Shown: positions 8,352-17,692, counted from the stretch's first letter. The stretch is DNA of 64,000 bases from Halalkalicoccus tibetensis (GCF_037996645.1 NZ_JBBMXV010000006.1:1-64000), one strand, 5' to 3'. A program made the numbers and translations. Notes: generated by a model from the sequence alone, not told the origin.

Positions 8352-8702
8352 ATGGCTCCGACTGCACCTCCCTCGCTTCCGAACTACCTCGCCGACGGGC
8401 TTCCCAAACAGGACGACGAGACCCTGCGGGAGGTCCAAGAATACGTTGATGAGCTGCTTGCCACTCGTGAACAGCGTCGAAGTGAGCCAGTCACCGAAGA
8501 CGAACTGCCTGAGGATGCCCAGGTTCTTGCAAACGAATCGAGCGGTGCTGTGTATCTCGAGTATCGTACTTGCGGTGATGAGAGCTGCTCGTGTATGAGT
8601 GGTGGTGCAAAGCATGGTCCCTACAAGTATCGGGCCTACCGCGATGGAGACACTGTGCGGCGGGAGTATCTTGGCAAAGCATCCAGTAGCGATACGGACT
8701 GA
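8352..8702 (+). CDS. DUF6788-like small cysteine-rich protein
   Basis: A 116-residue protein. The C-terminal 60 residues show YLEYRTCGDESCSCMSGGAK then HGPYKYRAYRDGDTVRREYLG. This C-x(4)-C-x-C...HGPY...YLG pattern is typical of DUF6788 proteins, often found on plasmids and near integrases. The first half is charged and probably helical. ATG 8352 is favoured because it directly follows repeat copy 2. It is divergent from the SMC-like gene. Biochemical role unknown; the Cys/His set suggests metal binding or nucleic-acid contact. Confidence 0.85.
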   Translation: MAPTAPPSLPNYLADGLPKQDDETLREVQEYVDELLATREQRRSEPVTEDELPEDAQVLANESSGAVYLEYRTCGDESCSCMSGGAKHGPYKYRAYRDGDTVRREYLGKASSSDTD

Positions 8703-8745
8703 GACAATTGCTACCAATTTCTAAGCGATGATCGTCTTCAGGAAT

Positions 8746-8895
8746 CTATTTCGTCTCGTTTCCCCAGCGGCCGTGCGTTTCGGGCGCCCAGTCGTCAGGA
8801 ACGACCCGATCCGGATTTCTGGGACAAACCGCCTTATGCCCGTTCGCCGCTCGATCCGTCAGGAACGCGTTCCCACACCGCTCACACTCCCTCAT
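8746..8895 (-). CDS. Very small zinc-finger protein (49 aa)
   Basis: ATG 8893-8895 to TAG 8746-8748, 49 codons on the minus strand. It starts MRECERCGNAFLTDRAANGH and continues to a VCPRNPD segment, giving Cys-x2-Cys and His-x3-Cys ligands for one zinc site. A TATA-like ATATATAA stretch lies upstream at the distance expected of a leaderless gene. Haloarchaea encode many such micro zinc fingers, some involved in regulation or motility, so this one is probably real. It is convergent with the gene at 8352. Specific role unknown. Confidence 0.72.
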   Translation of the reverse strand: MRECERCGNAFLTDRAANGHKAVCPRNPDRVVPDDWAPETHGRWGNETK

Positions 8896-9061
8896 TTGGA
8901 ATCCGCTGATAGTTGAAACTCAATTGTTATATATTTGACGAACATAAGCATCTGCTGACACTATCCCCATTCAGTAGAAGGGAAGAGCAGTACGGGTCAT
9001 AACAACTGCTACCAGTACTCTCATGCCGGTAGATTGCTAGTTGATGAACGGAGTATTCCAG

Positions 9062-9481
9062 ATGGAACTCTCAGATACCCTTCTGTGTTTGTTTGGCAGT
9101 GAGATCGATCACCAGGATGGATCCTACACGATCGATATTCCTGGACGAGAGGTCGAACTTGGAGATCTCGAGCCGGAACGGTCGTATCGCATCGCGATGA
9201 TTCCGCAGGCTCGGACCCAGCCCGACTCGGATCCTGATCCGAATGAAGAATCAGCACAATCAACAGCCGAATCTAGCCCGCCAGTTACGGAGGGTGATCA
9301 TCGAACCGTCGAGATCGAGACGATCGGCGATCAGGGTGACGGGATCGCACGCGTCGAACGAGGCTACGTGGTTATCGTTCCTGATACTAATCCAGACGAG
9401 CGTGTCGAGATCGAGATTACGAGTGTCACAGACACTGTCGCCTTCGCTGACGTCGTTGAACGCTACGAGGACCACGAGTAG
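9062..9481 (+). CDS. TRAM-domain protein
   Basis: About 139 residues. The N-terminal segment MELSDTLLCLFGS is typical of haloarchaeal TRAM proteins. A central linker rich in Pro, Ser, Asp and Glu follows. Residues about 85-139 form a TRAM beta-barrel (IETIGDQGDGIARVERGYVV then PDERVEIEITSV). TRAM domains bind RNA, and single-TRAM archaeal proteins act as RNA chaperones, some cold-responsive. ATG 9062 is preferred; two in-frame upstream starts (TTG 9041, ATG 9044) would add seven or six non-conserved residues. It stands alone. Confidence 0.88.
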   Translation: MELSDTLLCLFGSEIDHQDGSYTIDIPGREVELGDLEPERSYRIAMIPQARTQPDSDPDPNEESAQSTAESSPPVTEGDHRTVEIETIGDQGDGIARVERGYVVIVPDTNPDERVEIEITSVTDTVAFADVVERYEDHE

Positions 9482-10095
9482 GAACGTTCTAGTATTGTGC
9501 TGATCAGAGTGGCGCCCCTACTGGAGTAGAAAGTATCCGCAGAATCCCGCTTACTTCACTCGTTGTTGCGAGAAGCACTTAAACAGACTCGGCTGCTTGC
9601 AGTGTCTTTCCTATTGAATATTTGAGTGACGACGGTAATGGCGAAACCAGAATAATTGAAGCGATTACCGACTGCCAGCGCAGTGAAAAGGGAGCTGTGA
9701 GGCCATAGCCAGCAGTGAGACGGTGAGAGACCACCTTCAATTGTTACTGTCAGACTTGTAGACCTTGCTATCTCGAAATCCGTGCCATAGCATGAGCTTT
9801 AATTGATACCCTCCGTCCGTAATTGGGCCTCAGTAGCTGCTATTCGTTTGATCAAACTTTATGACTACCTCCAGAAATCGGTTATATAGCAGCTAGCTGT
9901 CTATGCAGCGTTGTCGGGCAACTGGACGGTGTCATCCGTACGCTCTTCACCAGCCATGCCCTTCGAGAACTCTCAGTTGAGTTCGCCCACAGAAGCTCAT
10001 AGCTATCGTCAATTCGATTATCGGGCTCAGCGTCTATCCGACGTGTAAGGGGGATATCTGGTTTTTCATGGTAGTAAGTTTGCTGTAATTGGGTA
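9482..10095. other. Intergenic region with no supported gene
   Basis: About 610 bp between a TRAM gene and the end of the HTH-10 gene. The plus strand has a short open stretch near 9595-9700 (reading EYLSDDGNGETRIIEAITD) and the minus strand a stretch ending near 9900 (EERTDDTVQLPDNAA). Both lack starts and look like worn remnants. No transposase, RNA gene or clear repeat was seen. Confidence 0.5.
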
Positions 10096-10794
10096 TTATC
10101 TTTCGTTTCGAACTGCTAAATTAATGTACGGAAGAACGAACTCGATGAGTTGCTTCTCTACCTTTCGCAAATGGTTTGATGCAGTTGTCTTTGTAATATC
10201 CATCTCTTGTGCAATCTCCTCAAGTGTTACCTGTCTGGGAATCTCAAAATATCCTCGTTCAGCAGCCGTGTTTAGAATTTTACGCTGCCGAGGGGGAATT
10301 GACGAAAGTAGTTCCTGCCACTCAGAGCGACTCGGTATAATTTCGCGTCTGAAATCCTGTGTAATCCGTTCAACTCTAACACTCCCAAAATCCGAGAGTA
10401 AATCAATAGCTTTCGATAGTTCATTGCGATCATCCAGCAACAAATCAAAGCACTCGCGTCCATTGACTAACTGTGTTGGACCGAGAGGAAGATATCCGTC
10501 GTACATCAGTGCCTGTAGCGGCGTTACTTCATTCAGTCGTCCTCGGAGCAACATTGTTGCAGCACATCGCCTTTCGCTAGTCTCATACTGCTCAACAAGA
10601 TCAATGGTCTCTACTGTATCGTGTGAACTGATGATTTTGCGAACAGCATCACAATCTTGAGATTCGATTGCAAGCATACCGACATAGCGATTGTTCCGGA
10701 ATGTGGAGGCGATAAACTCGCCAAACACATCGTGCTTCGCGACTTCTGCCGTCCAGTCACCGTCATATTGGACACTTACCCTTGCAGTGAGCAT
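10096..10794 (-). CDS. HTH-10 (Bat-type) transcriptional regulator
   Basis: About 232 residues with the bacterio-opsin-activator layout. A divergent N-terminal sensing part is followed by the C-terminal HTH-10 domain: LSSIPPRQRKILNTAAERGY, then PRQVTLEEIAQEMDITKTT and a helix with SNHLRKVEKQL. ATG 10794 was chosen because it begins the conserved MLTARVSVQYDGDW; the longer frame to 10842 overlaps the upstream intergenic. It follows the PrpD-Rieske-amidohydrolase genes on the same strand with a gap of about 60 bp, so it is a good candidate to control that block. The inducer is unknown. Confidence 0.9.
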   Translation of the reverse strand: MLTARVSVQYDGDWTAEVAKHDVFGEFIASTFRNNRYVGMLAIESQDCDAVRKIISSHDTVETIDLVEQYETSERRCAATMLLRGRLNEVTPLQALMYDGYLPLGPTQLVNGRECFDLLLDDRNELSKAIDLLSDFGSVRVERITQDFRREIIPSRSEWQELLSSIPPRQRKILNTAAERGYFEIPRQVTLEEIAQEMDITKTTASNHLRKVEKQLIEFVLPYINLAVRNER

Positions 10795-10854
10795 AGCTAG
10801 TAAATGACGGGGAGGGATAGTATAATTTCCCTGCGAACGCAACAGCCTTGCTTA

Positions 10855-12147
10855 TTACCAATATCTGAGTAGTCTCGCGATCGACTGGTCTTCATTCTGT
10901 AGGTCAACAGAAAGACCTTCAACTGCAGCCTTTGATAACGTGGGCGAAATAAGTTGGCGTGCTTTTTCCAATCGCTCTTCGACAGACAACGGTATATCCC
11001 GTGAGCCACGACTCGATGTTACATCGGATCGGTATGTCCTCTCAGTAGTTCTCACAGCTACACGAGCTAGACACTCTTCTGGAAACCGGCTGTCCAAGTC
11101 GTTGTCGACAGCGAATTCGACATGGTTAGCAATTGCTAATATATCGGAATCTTCCCGTGCTGATTCGGACAATTCGGATTGCGCAAAGCGACCCCGGAGG
11201 AGTGCAGCGGCGACTGGATAGGCATATGAGTACTGTGCTTCTTCCGGTGTCTTCGGCTTACGAGTCTGCAGATGTACTGCTTCCTCAAAAGTCGAAATTT
11301 GTACTGACCGAATACTCGTTGGCTCAATCTCGTACTGGGATGCCAACATTAGGACTGCTTCAACACCAGGTTGTGCCCAGCGACAGCATGGGTATGGTTT
11401 GAGATACCCCTTTGTCACGTGGAATACATCGTTTAGTGTGTCGTCCACTGATGCATCATCGAAGACAGTCCCAGACCCTGTGAATCCCATTTTAGCGAGT
11501 TGCGCAGACACAAGACCGGTGTACGCTCCCCATCCGATCCCATCTTTAGTCATGCCCGGTTTCTCCACACCACGCATAATTGGTGTCCGAGGAGCGTGAT
11601 ACTCAGCGACGCCAAGTGCATGTGTCGTCTGCTCTGTTGAGAATTTAAACAGCCGAGCAACTGCTGCGGCGGCTCCGAATGCGCCCCACGATCCAGTACC
11701 TGTGTAAATTTCATCAACCGTATGAATTGCTAACCCCGCGCGAACGGCGAGCTCGTAGCCCACAAAAACAGCATTGAGAAATTGGCGTATCGAGGCATCG
11801 ACTTCTTCTGCGGCCGCTAACGCAGGGGGGACAACCACTGCAGCAGGATGCCCCTTGACCTCACGGTGTCCATCATCGATATCGAGTGCGTTTGCAGCAA
11901 CGCCGTTAGCTAATGCCGCACCGCCGACAGATACTGTGTCTCGCGATTTATCAAGAAGTGTCCTTTCGCCCTCACCAAGATGCTCTATAGCATACTGGCG
12001 GGCAATATCAACACCTTCCTGCCGATATCCGGCAGTTATGGCTGCCAATGTGTCGAGCACGCGTGCCTTTAGTTGTGCCTCGACGTTATCCGGCGCGTCT
12101 GCCATCTTCGCTGACCGCGCGAATTCCACTGCTCGAGCGGTATCCAT
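10855..12147 (-). CDS. MmgE/PrpD family protein
   Basis: A 430-residue protein. N-terminal helical domain with DTLAAITAGYRQ and the family signature VAANALDIDDGHREVKGHPA (His ligand region). Central GTGSWGAFGAAAAVARLF, then YLKPYPCCRWAQPGVEA, conserved in 2-methylcitrate dehydratase and the related iminodisuccinate epimerase and cis-aconitate decarboxylase. Members catalyse dehydration, epimerisation or decarboxylation of small polycarboxylates. The genes for propionate oxidation (citrate synthase-like, lyase) are absent, so a methylcitrate role is not supported. The ATG overlaps the Rieske stop (TAATG), so the two are translationally coupled. Substrate unknown. Confidence 0.92.
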   Translation of the reverse strand: MDTARAVEFARSAKMADAPDNVEAQLKARVLDTLAAITAGYRQEGVDIARQYAIEHLGEGERTLLDKSRDTVSVGGAALANGVAANALDIDDGHREVKGHPAAVVVPPALAAAEEVDASIRQFLNAVFVGYELAVRAGLAIHTVDEIYTGTGSWGAFGAAAAVARLFKFSTEQTTHALGVAEYHAPRTPIMRGVEKPGMTKDGIGWGAYTGLVSAQLAKMGFTGSGTVFDDASVDDTLNDVFHVTKGYLKPYPCCRWAQPGVEAVLMLASQYEIEPTSIRSVQISTFEEAVHLQTRKPKTPEEAQYSYAYPVAAALLRGRFAQSELSESAREDSDILAIANHVEFAVDNDLDSRFPEECLARVAVRTTERTYRSDVTSSRGSRDIPLSVEERLEKARQLISPTLSKAAVEGLSVDLQNEDQSIARLLRYW

Positions 12148-12611
12148 TACAGGTAGACAACAACCTGCTGGTCTTCGACATCCACTTCATACGTGTCCAC
12201 TGGTGGTTGATCACCTTCAACGGCCCCACAGTCACAACCCCCATCGGCAGCGCTTTCTTCCGAAGTGTCGCCGCTTGTAGACTCAACAGCAGTATCAAAC
12301 GACCTTGCACGAACCTTGTGGGGATTGAATACGGACTCGCCCGTTGCAATATCGAATTCCCAGCCGTGCCACGGACAGCGCAAAATCTGGCCATCGTCTT
12401 CCCATTCTACCTTCTCAGGGTCTGTAGCCGATGTCGTTCCTGTCACTTTCCCCATACAGAGTGGAGCTCGTTGGTGTGGACAGTCATTTTTGAGTGCGTG
12501 GTACTCTCCATTGACGTTGAATACGCCGATTGAATGGCCGTTTAATTCAACGATTGTTCGTTTACCGGGTGGCAGTTCGTCAGTCGAACATATTTCGAAG
12601 CGTTTCTCCAT
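12147..12611 (-). CDS. Rieske [2Fe-2S] ferredoxin-type protein
   Basis: About 154 residues. The two Rieske motifs are intact: Cys44-x-His46 in NDCPHQRAPLC and Cys79-x2-His82 in LRCPWHGWEFD. A Cys-x-Cys stretch (GGCDCG) in the insert before the last strand is unusual. There is no catalytic oxygenase domain, so this is an electron carrier or a small subunit. ATG 12611 is used; a TTG one codon upstream is possible. It lies between an amidohydrolase gene (10 bp upstream) and the PrpD-like gene (overlapping), so all three are one operon. A terminal oxygenase or reductase partner is not in the window. Confidence 0.93.
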   Translation of the reverse strand: MEKRFEICSTDELPPGKRTIVELNGHSIGVFNVNGEYHALKNDCPHQRAPLCMGKVTGTTSATDPEKVEWEDDGQILRCPWHGWEFDIATGESVFNPHKVRARSFDTAVESTSGDTSEESAADGGCDCGAVEGDQPPVDTYEVDVEDQQVVVYL

Positions 12612-12621
12612 CAAATCACTC

Positions 12622-13737
12622 TCAATTGGTGGGAAGGGTCGTCGGATTGTTCGGGAGCCCGTACAGTTCCTGTGCGTTACCGGCCATCACGGCTTGCTCC
12701 ATCTCATCAGACATCGGTGGCAGTGCGTACACCGGTGAATCCGTATCCCAGTGTGGATAGTCACTGGCGAACATCACCGTTTCCTCAGCATGCATCATTT
12801 CTAGAATTTGTAAGAGATGCTCGGGGTTATCCGGCTCCTCGATAGGTTGAGTCGTAAACCGAACTTGGTCGCGAACGTATTCACTCGGTGGCTTCTGAAG
12901 ATAGGGTACCTGTGCACGGAGGGCTTTCCAGTCTTTGTCCATCCGCCAGAGGAAATGTGGAACCCAACTCAGTCCCCCCTCAATAACAACGAAATTGAGA
13001 TCGGGGAATTTCGCAAGGACACCTTCAGCAACGAGGCTGACGAGTTGTCCCATTGCATACGTACCCAGGAGCGTATGCCACTCAAAATAGGTGTTCGGAT
13101 GTCCTGCGCCCGTCGGCGGACGCGTTACACCGTGGCCTTCTGTGTAGGGATGCATAGCGATGGGCAGCCCCATCTCCTCGGCGGCTTCGTACATCGGCCA
13201 ATAGTACTCGTGACCGTAGGGGTGCTGCGAGGCCATCGGCATCACCACCTGGACAACGCGCGCATGGTCCCCCAGTTCCCGAATCATTTCAGCCATCCGT
13301 TCTGGCTTCTGTGGTGCAGCAAGTAACGATCCGACAAATGGCCCTCCCTCTGAAAGCCAGTTGTCGATAACCCATTTATTATTCGCGACTGCAAGTTCGG
13401 CAGCGTAGTCACGGTTTGGAAGAGCAGTGAGATTGAGATACGAGTTGCCTGTCAGAACCGCATAATCTACGCCGAATTCCTCAAAATGATGTTCCTTCAT
13501 TTTCTCGATGCTGGATCCCGCGGGACTGCCATCATCTGGGATCGCATCGCGTCGAGAGAATTCTGCGACGTTGTCGTAGAGAATACTAGGCGACTGCACA
13601 CCGCGATCTTTGTACTGGTCGGGAAGGTAGGCGATAACCTCCTTGGGATCTTTCCATTTTTGATGGATATCACAATCGATGAGCGTCGGAGCTGTGTCCT
13701 CTGACCCAGTCGATTGTTCGACTTGTCGTCCTGACAT
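12622..13737 (-). CDS. Amidohydrolase (ACMSD-like TIM-barrel) family protein
   Basis: About 371 residues. The N-terminus has the metal-site strand LIDCDIHQKW. Later come MHPYTEGHG, with His candidates, and MFASDYPHWDTDSP, the hallmark C-terminal Asp-His motif of the amidohydrolase-2 group. This group includes aminocarboxymuconate semialdehyde decarboxylase, gamma-resorcylate decarboxylase and metal-dependent hydrolases of aromatic acids. ATG 13737 (MSGRQVE) is preferred over 13749. First gene of the operon with the Rieske and PrpD-like genes, divergent from a nitrilase gene. The product is either a decarboxylase or a hydrolase; the sequence alone does not decide. Confidence 0.9.
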   Translation of the reverse strand: MSGRQVEQSTGSEDTAPTLIDCDIHQKWKDPKEVIAYLPDQYKDRGVQSPSILYDNVAEFSRRDAIPDDGSPAGSSIEKMKEHHFEEFGVDYAVLTGNSYLNLTALPNRDYAAELAVANNKWVIDNWLSEGGPFVGSLLAAPQKPERMAEMIRELGDHARVVQVVMPMASQHPYGHEYYWPMYEAAEEMGLPIAMHPYTEGHGVTRPPTGAGHPNTYFEWHTLLGTYAMGQLVSLVAEGVLAKFPDLNFVVIEGGLSWVPHFLWRMDKDWKALRAQVPYLQKPPSEYVRDQVRFTTQPIEEPDNPEHLLQILEMMHAEETVMFASDYPHWDTDSPVYALPPMSDEMEQAVMAGNAQELYGLPNNPTTLPTN

Positions 13738-14010
13738 CGTCTGGCACAACCAAACAGGGATACCCCCCTAAACCACAGGGCGAACTTGTAGCGGGTATAT
13801 ATACTAGCTGTCGCAGATGCTTTATCTAGACCCACAATCCTCCGAATTATCGTGCCCTTCTCATTAGGGGAACGAAACAGAAAAAAGTCAAATTTCTGCC
13901 AATAGTATTAGGAGGGGCTTCATTTAAGCACTGGAGATGTTCGTGTCAAAGATTACCGCATTTAAGAATTGAGGTACCCATATGTGTTCTCGAACGAGGT
14001 ATTTCAATCG

Positions 14011-14793
14011 ATGACAAATGCACGTATCGCTTCTTGCCAATTTGAACCGGATATTGGCGATGTGGACGCAAATCTCAATCATGTTGAGCAGCTTGCTGAT
14101 CAACTACCCACATCGACCGTCTTCGCTGTCTTCCCAGAACTCTGTGTAACCGGCTATGATCTCAGTGACGTTTCGGCAGCGAAAACACCGGTACCTGGAC
14201 CTATAACTGACCGAATCCAGAGAATCGCTCAAAGTACCGGTATTGATCTAATAGTTGGACTGCCCGAAGTCGCCGACAACAACGTTTACAATTCGCTTGT
14301 GTACATATCTAACCACGGTGTCGAGGCAACATATCGGAAGCAACAGCTATGGGGCGACGAAGCAGCGGAGTTTGCAGCCGGAACGGAACCAGTGGTCGTT
14401 GACACGCCAGTTGGACGAGTCGGGTTGTTGCTTTGCTATGACCTGAATTTCCCCGAACTCGCACTTGAGTACGACGAAGCTGATTGTGACCATATTGCCG
14501 TCAGCTCAGCCTGGCGGCAGTCGTTCGACAATGACTGGCGACTCCTTTGCTGTGCTCGCGCACTTGATCAAACCTGCTACGTTGTCGGCTCGAATCACTC
14601 CGGTACTCAATCCGGACGGCATCATGCGGGTGAAAGCCTAGTTGCAGGGCCACGTGGTGAGATCCTCGCGAAAGTCACAGATGATACCTCGACTGTTTCG
14701 GTCGAAGTCGACGCTGATTCGATTGAAACCGCCCGTATCAAGAACCCGGTTCGGGAATCCCGTTACGAGATGACCAGCACTTCTCGGCAGTAG
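14011..14793 (+). CDS. Nitrilase-superfamily carbon-nitrogen hydrolase
   Basis: About 260 residues with a complete Glu-Lys-Cys triad: Glu43 in FPELCVTGYD, Lys110 in YRKQQLWG, Cys142 in LLLCYDLNFPE. Members hydrolyse amides or nitriles or carbamoyl groups with release of ammonia. ATG 14011 (MTNARIASCQ) matches the family N-terminus; the frame continues 14 codons upstream without conservation. It is divergent from the amidohydrolase operon across about 270 bp and precedes the transporter operon by about 170 bp, so a pathway in which an amide or amine compound is imported and cut is plausible (inference). Confidence 0.92.
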   Translation: MTNARIASCQFEPDIGDVDANLNHVEQLADQLPTSTVFAVFPELCVTGYDLSDVSAAKTPVPGPITDRIQRIAQSTGIDLIVGLPEVADNNVYNSLVYISNHGVEATYRKQQLWGDEAAEFAAGTEPVVVDTPVGRVGLLLCYDLNFPELALEYDEADCDHIAVSSAWRQSFDNDWRLLCCARALDQTCYVVGSNHSGTQSGRHHAGESLVAGPRGEILAKVTDDTSTVSVEVDADSIETARIKNPVRESRYEMTSTSRQ

Positions 14794-14967
14794 CATCCCT
14801 CTGATAATAGAGTGGGCTTTCTTCTCCTTTCCGGGACTCAGCCCTCGTATTTATATATTCTTCGTGTATCTCATTCATAAACATTACTGCTCTATCATGT
14901 ACTTTGTTTATAAACAATTGATTAGTGTGGGTCAATACTTAGGGTCTTTGTCACAGAATGATTTGGC

Positions 14968-15918
14968 GTGCCAACTCAAAACACACGGCGTAGTCTCCTC
15001 AAGACGGGAGGTGGGCTCGCCGCCACAGCGATTAGCGGGGTGACAGCCGGGTGTCTCACCCTCGCGACACAGTTTCGGAGCGATTCAATTCCAATTGGAT
15101 CGAAGCGGTTCACCGAACAAGAGATTCTCGGCTACCTCGCGTACGAGTCGCTCGATGCAAACACTGACCTCCATGTTGACGACCAGACTGGTCTCGGCGG
15201 CACTACAACGAACTTCCAGGCAGTGAATTCCGGGGAGATCCAATTATACTGGGAATACACTGGTACGGCTTGGCAAACGCTACCACCAGAACAAGACGAA
15301 GTCATCCCCGATCCTGAGGAACTCTACAATAGAGTAAAAGAGGAATTCGAAACGGAACACGGACTGACTTTCTTGGAGCGAGCACCACTCGACAATACCT
15401 ACGTCCTCATGGCGAATCCCGAGTGGTCGGACCAGACTGGTGTAGAGTCGCTATCCGGACTCGCATCTTATCTTACCGAGACGGATACGGAGACTACAGT
15501 AGCGTTGAACGCTGAGTTCCAAGATAGAGCGGATGGCTGGCCCGGACTCGTTGATCACTACGAATTTCCCGAAGAGGGTCAAATAGACGTCCGAAATATC
15601 GAGTCTGGACTGCTGTACCAGGTCGTCGGCGAGGGTGAAGCGGATATCGGTGTCGGTTTCAATACAGACCCACGCATCCTACAGTTTGACCTACAGGTAC
15701 TCGAGGATGATGAGCACTTCTTCCCGGGCTATAATGCGGCCCCCATGATACCCACGTCGACGATCGAATCTCACCCATCGATTCGCGAACAGTTGAACGA
15801 AATAAGCGCGGATCTCACTACTGAACAAATACGCGAACTCAACAATCGAGTTGCGATCGACAATGCGAATCCACAGACCGTAGCCAGAGAGTATCTACGC
15901 GAAACGGGGGTACTCTAA
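14968..15918 (+). CDS. Quaternary-amine-type ABC transporter substrate-binding lipoprotein
   Basis: A 316-residue protein with a GTG start. The Tat signal has RRSLLK (residues 7-12) and a lipobox ending TAGC (Cys29), so it is exported folded and lipid-anchored. The mature part resembles OpuAC/OpuCC/OsmF binding proteins: GSKRFTEQEILGYLAYE, TNFQAVNSGEIQLYWEYTGTA, then GVGFNTDPRILQFDLQVLED. That family binds glycine betaine, choline, carnitine and similar compounds. First of four overlapping or close genes. Substrate not provable here; a catabolic rather than osmotic role is suggested by the neighbours. Confidence 0.92.
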   Translation: MPTQNTRRSLLKTGGGLAATAISGVTAGCLTLATQFRSDSIPIGSKRFTEQEILGYLAYESLDANTDLHVDDQTGLGGTTTNFQAVNSGEIQLYWEYTGTAWQTLPPEQDEVIPDPEELYNRVKEEFETEHGLTFLERAPLDNTYVLMANPEWSDQTGVESLSGLASYLTETDTETTVALNAEFQDRADGWPGLVDHYEFPEEGQIDVRNIESGLLYQVVGEGEADIGVGFNTDPRILQFDLQVLEDDEHFFPGYNAAPMIPTSTIESHPSIREQLNEISADLTTEQIRELNNRVAIDNANPQTVAREYLRETGVL

Positions 15919-16634
15919 TGTCTACGCTTGTCGATCCGCTATCACTGTTCGCAAACCAGTACGTCGAGTACTTCCTTACCAACAGAGAACTTCTATGGGA
16001 GTTACTCGTTAATCATATTATCGTTGTCATCGACTCCGTATGGTTCGCACTCCTCATTGGTGTCCCACTTGGAGTGCTCGCTACCTACAACGACCGCCTT
16101 GGAAAGGGCATTCTCTGGAGTGCGAGTATGATGATGACGGTGCCGAGCATTGCTCTTTTTGGACTGCTAATTCCTCTCGTCGGGATTGGGGAACTTCCGG
16201 TTGTGATTGCGCTTATCCTCTATGCACAGTTGCCCATCATCAGAAACACCTACCTAGGTCTCACGCAGGTTGATGAGGCAACCATCGAGGCCGGGCGTGG
16301 AATGGGGATGACAAAAACGCAACGGCTCCTGCGACTCCAACTACCCCAAGCAGTTCCAGTTATCATGGCGGGTGTGCGCAATGCCGTTGTTATCCTCGTC
16401 GGTATTGCCGCTATTGGAGCTTTCATCGGGGCAAATAATCTCGGTGATCCCATCTTTAACGGCATCAGCGAGGCCAACACCGCGGCAATCGTTGTCTCGA
16501 CAATTATAGTGTCGCTACTTGCACTGGCCTTTGATTACATCTTCCAAGTCCTCGAACAGGTCTTCAGACTTCAGAACGGCGAAGACATCGAATTAACCCT
16601 CGGTACGCGATTCATCCAGAGGTCGATAGCATGA
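15918..16634 (+). CDS. ABC transporter permease (OpuCB/OsmW-like), first
   Basis: A 238-residue membrane protein with about five or six hydrophobic segments. The EAA-type loop reads IEAGRGMGMTKTQRLLRLQL then PQAVPVI, which contacts the ATPase. Its ATG overlaps the stop of the binding-protein gene (TAATG) and its end overlaps the ATPase start by 4 bp. It forms one half of the transmembrane channel with the permease at 17693. Confidence 0.93.
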   Translation: MSTLVDPLSLFANQYVEYFLTNRELLWELLVNHIIVVIDSVWFALLIGVPLGVLATYNDRLGKGILWSASMMMTVPSIALFGLLIPLVGIGELPVVIALILYAQLPIIRNTYLGLTQVDEATIEAGRGMGMTKTQRLLRLQLPQAVPVIMAGVRNAVVILVGIAAIGAFIGANNLGDPIFNGISEANTAAIVVSTIIVSLLALAFDYIFQVLEQVFRLQNGEDIELTLGTRFIQRSIA

Positions 16635-17689
16635 CTAAGACAAACACAACAGGTATGACAGAAGCATCGGACACGATGATTAAATTCGATGGCGTCACCA
16701 AAATATACTCGGATCAGACCGTTGCTATCGAAGATATTAGCTTCAAGGTTGAACGTGGAACGACAACAGTCTTCGTAGGCCCATCCGGCTGTGGCAAAAC
16801 CACGACGATGACCCTCGTCAACCGAATGCAGGACCCAACAGAGGGAACAGTGTACTACGATGGCGCTGATATCCAGGAGCTGGACAAAGTCGATCTACGA
16901 CGAGATATTGGCTACGTAATTCAGGAGATCGGACTATTTAATCATATGACTGTTGGAGAAAACATCGCAACAGTCCCTGAACTCAAAGGATGGAATCAGT
17001 CCCGTATCGATGACCGCGTTGACGAACTGCTCGAGCTGATGGATCTCAAACCGGGAACGTATCGTGATCAATATCCCAACGCTCTCTCTGGTGGCCAACA
17101 ACAGCGAGTTGGTGTTGCTCGTGCGCTTGCTGCAGATCCTGATGTCCTCCTAATGGACGAGCCTTTTGGAGCGCTCGATCCCCTTACTCGCGAGGAACTG
17201 CAGGATGAGTTCCTCGAAATTCAGGAGCGAATCGATACGACGATTCTCTTCGTCACACACGATATCAACGAAGCGCTGAAAATGGGTGATAATATTGCAA
17301 TCTTCGATGTTGGTGAGCTTGTACAATACGGATCCCCCAAAGAGATTCTTCATAACCCAGCTACTAATTTCGTTGAAAATTTCATTGGAAATAACAAAAC
17401 ATTGAAAGAGCTTCAGATTACCCCTGTTCAGGATATTATGTCGGAGTCGGTACCTACAGCTGAGCAGCCAACGGCTTCATCTACTACCGACACTGGAGAA
17501 GACTCTACTGCGGCACTCGCTGACGGAACTGGGAATCAGTACCTTACTCCAACAGATACAGTCGACATCGCACTCTCTCGGATGATCGAAACTGATACAC
17601 AATCACTTCCCGTCGTCAAAGATGATGACATCGTAGGCACCATTACGGAATCTTCGATTCGTACGCATCAATCGAATGGTGGTGTATAA
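16631..17689 (+). CDS. ABC transporter ATPase with C-terminal CBS-like region (OpuCA-like)
   Basis: A 352-residue ATPase. Walker A GPSGCGKTTT, Q-loop region VIQEIGLFNHMTVGENIA, signature LSGGQQQRVGVARAL, Walker B VLLMDEPFGALDP and the switch His in FVTHDINEALKMGD. After about residue 260 a Ser/Thr-rich linker and a CBS-like segment (LTPTDTVDIALSRMIETDTQ then SLPVV) follow. CBS modules in this family sense ionic strength or adenine nucleotides. The start at 16631 overlaps the permease gene; an internal ATG at MIKFDGVTKIY is possible. It energises the two permeases around it. Confidence 0.95.
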   Translation: MTKTNTTGMTEASDTMIKFDGVTKIYSDQTVAIEDISFKVERGTTTVFVGPSGCGKTTTMTLVNRMQDPTEGTVYYDGADIQELDKVDLRRDIGYVIQEIGLFNHMTVGENIATVPELKGWNQSRIDDRVDELLELMDLKPGTYRDQYPNALSGGQQQRVGVARALAADPDVLLMDEPFGALDPLTREELQDEFLEIQERIDTTILFVTHDINEALKMGDNIAIFDVGELVQYGSPKEILHNPATNFVENFIGNNKTLKELQITPVQDIMSESVPTAEQPTASSTTDTGEDSTAALADGTGNQYLTPTDTVDIALSRMIETDTQSLPVVKDDDIVGTITESSIRTHQSNGGV

Positions 17690-17692
17690 TCG

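Noticed and set aside
10855-12147. Methylcitrate cycle (prp) operon
   Set aside because: Only a PrpD-family gene is present; citrate-synthase-like and lyase genes are missing and neighbours are unrelated.
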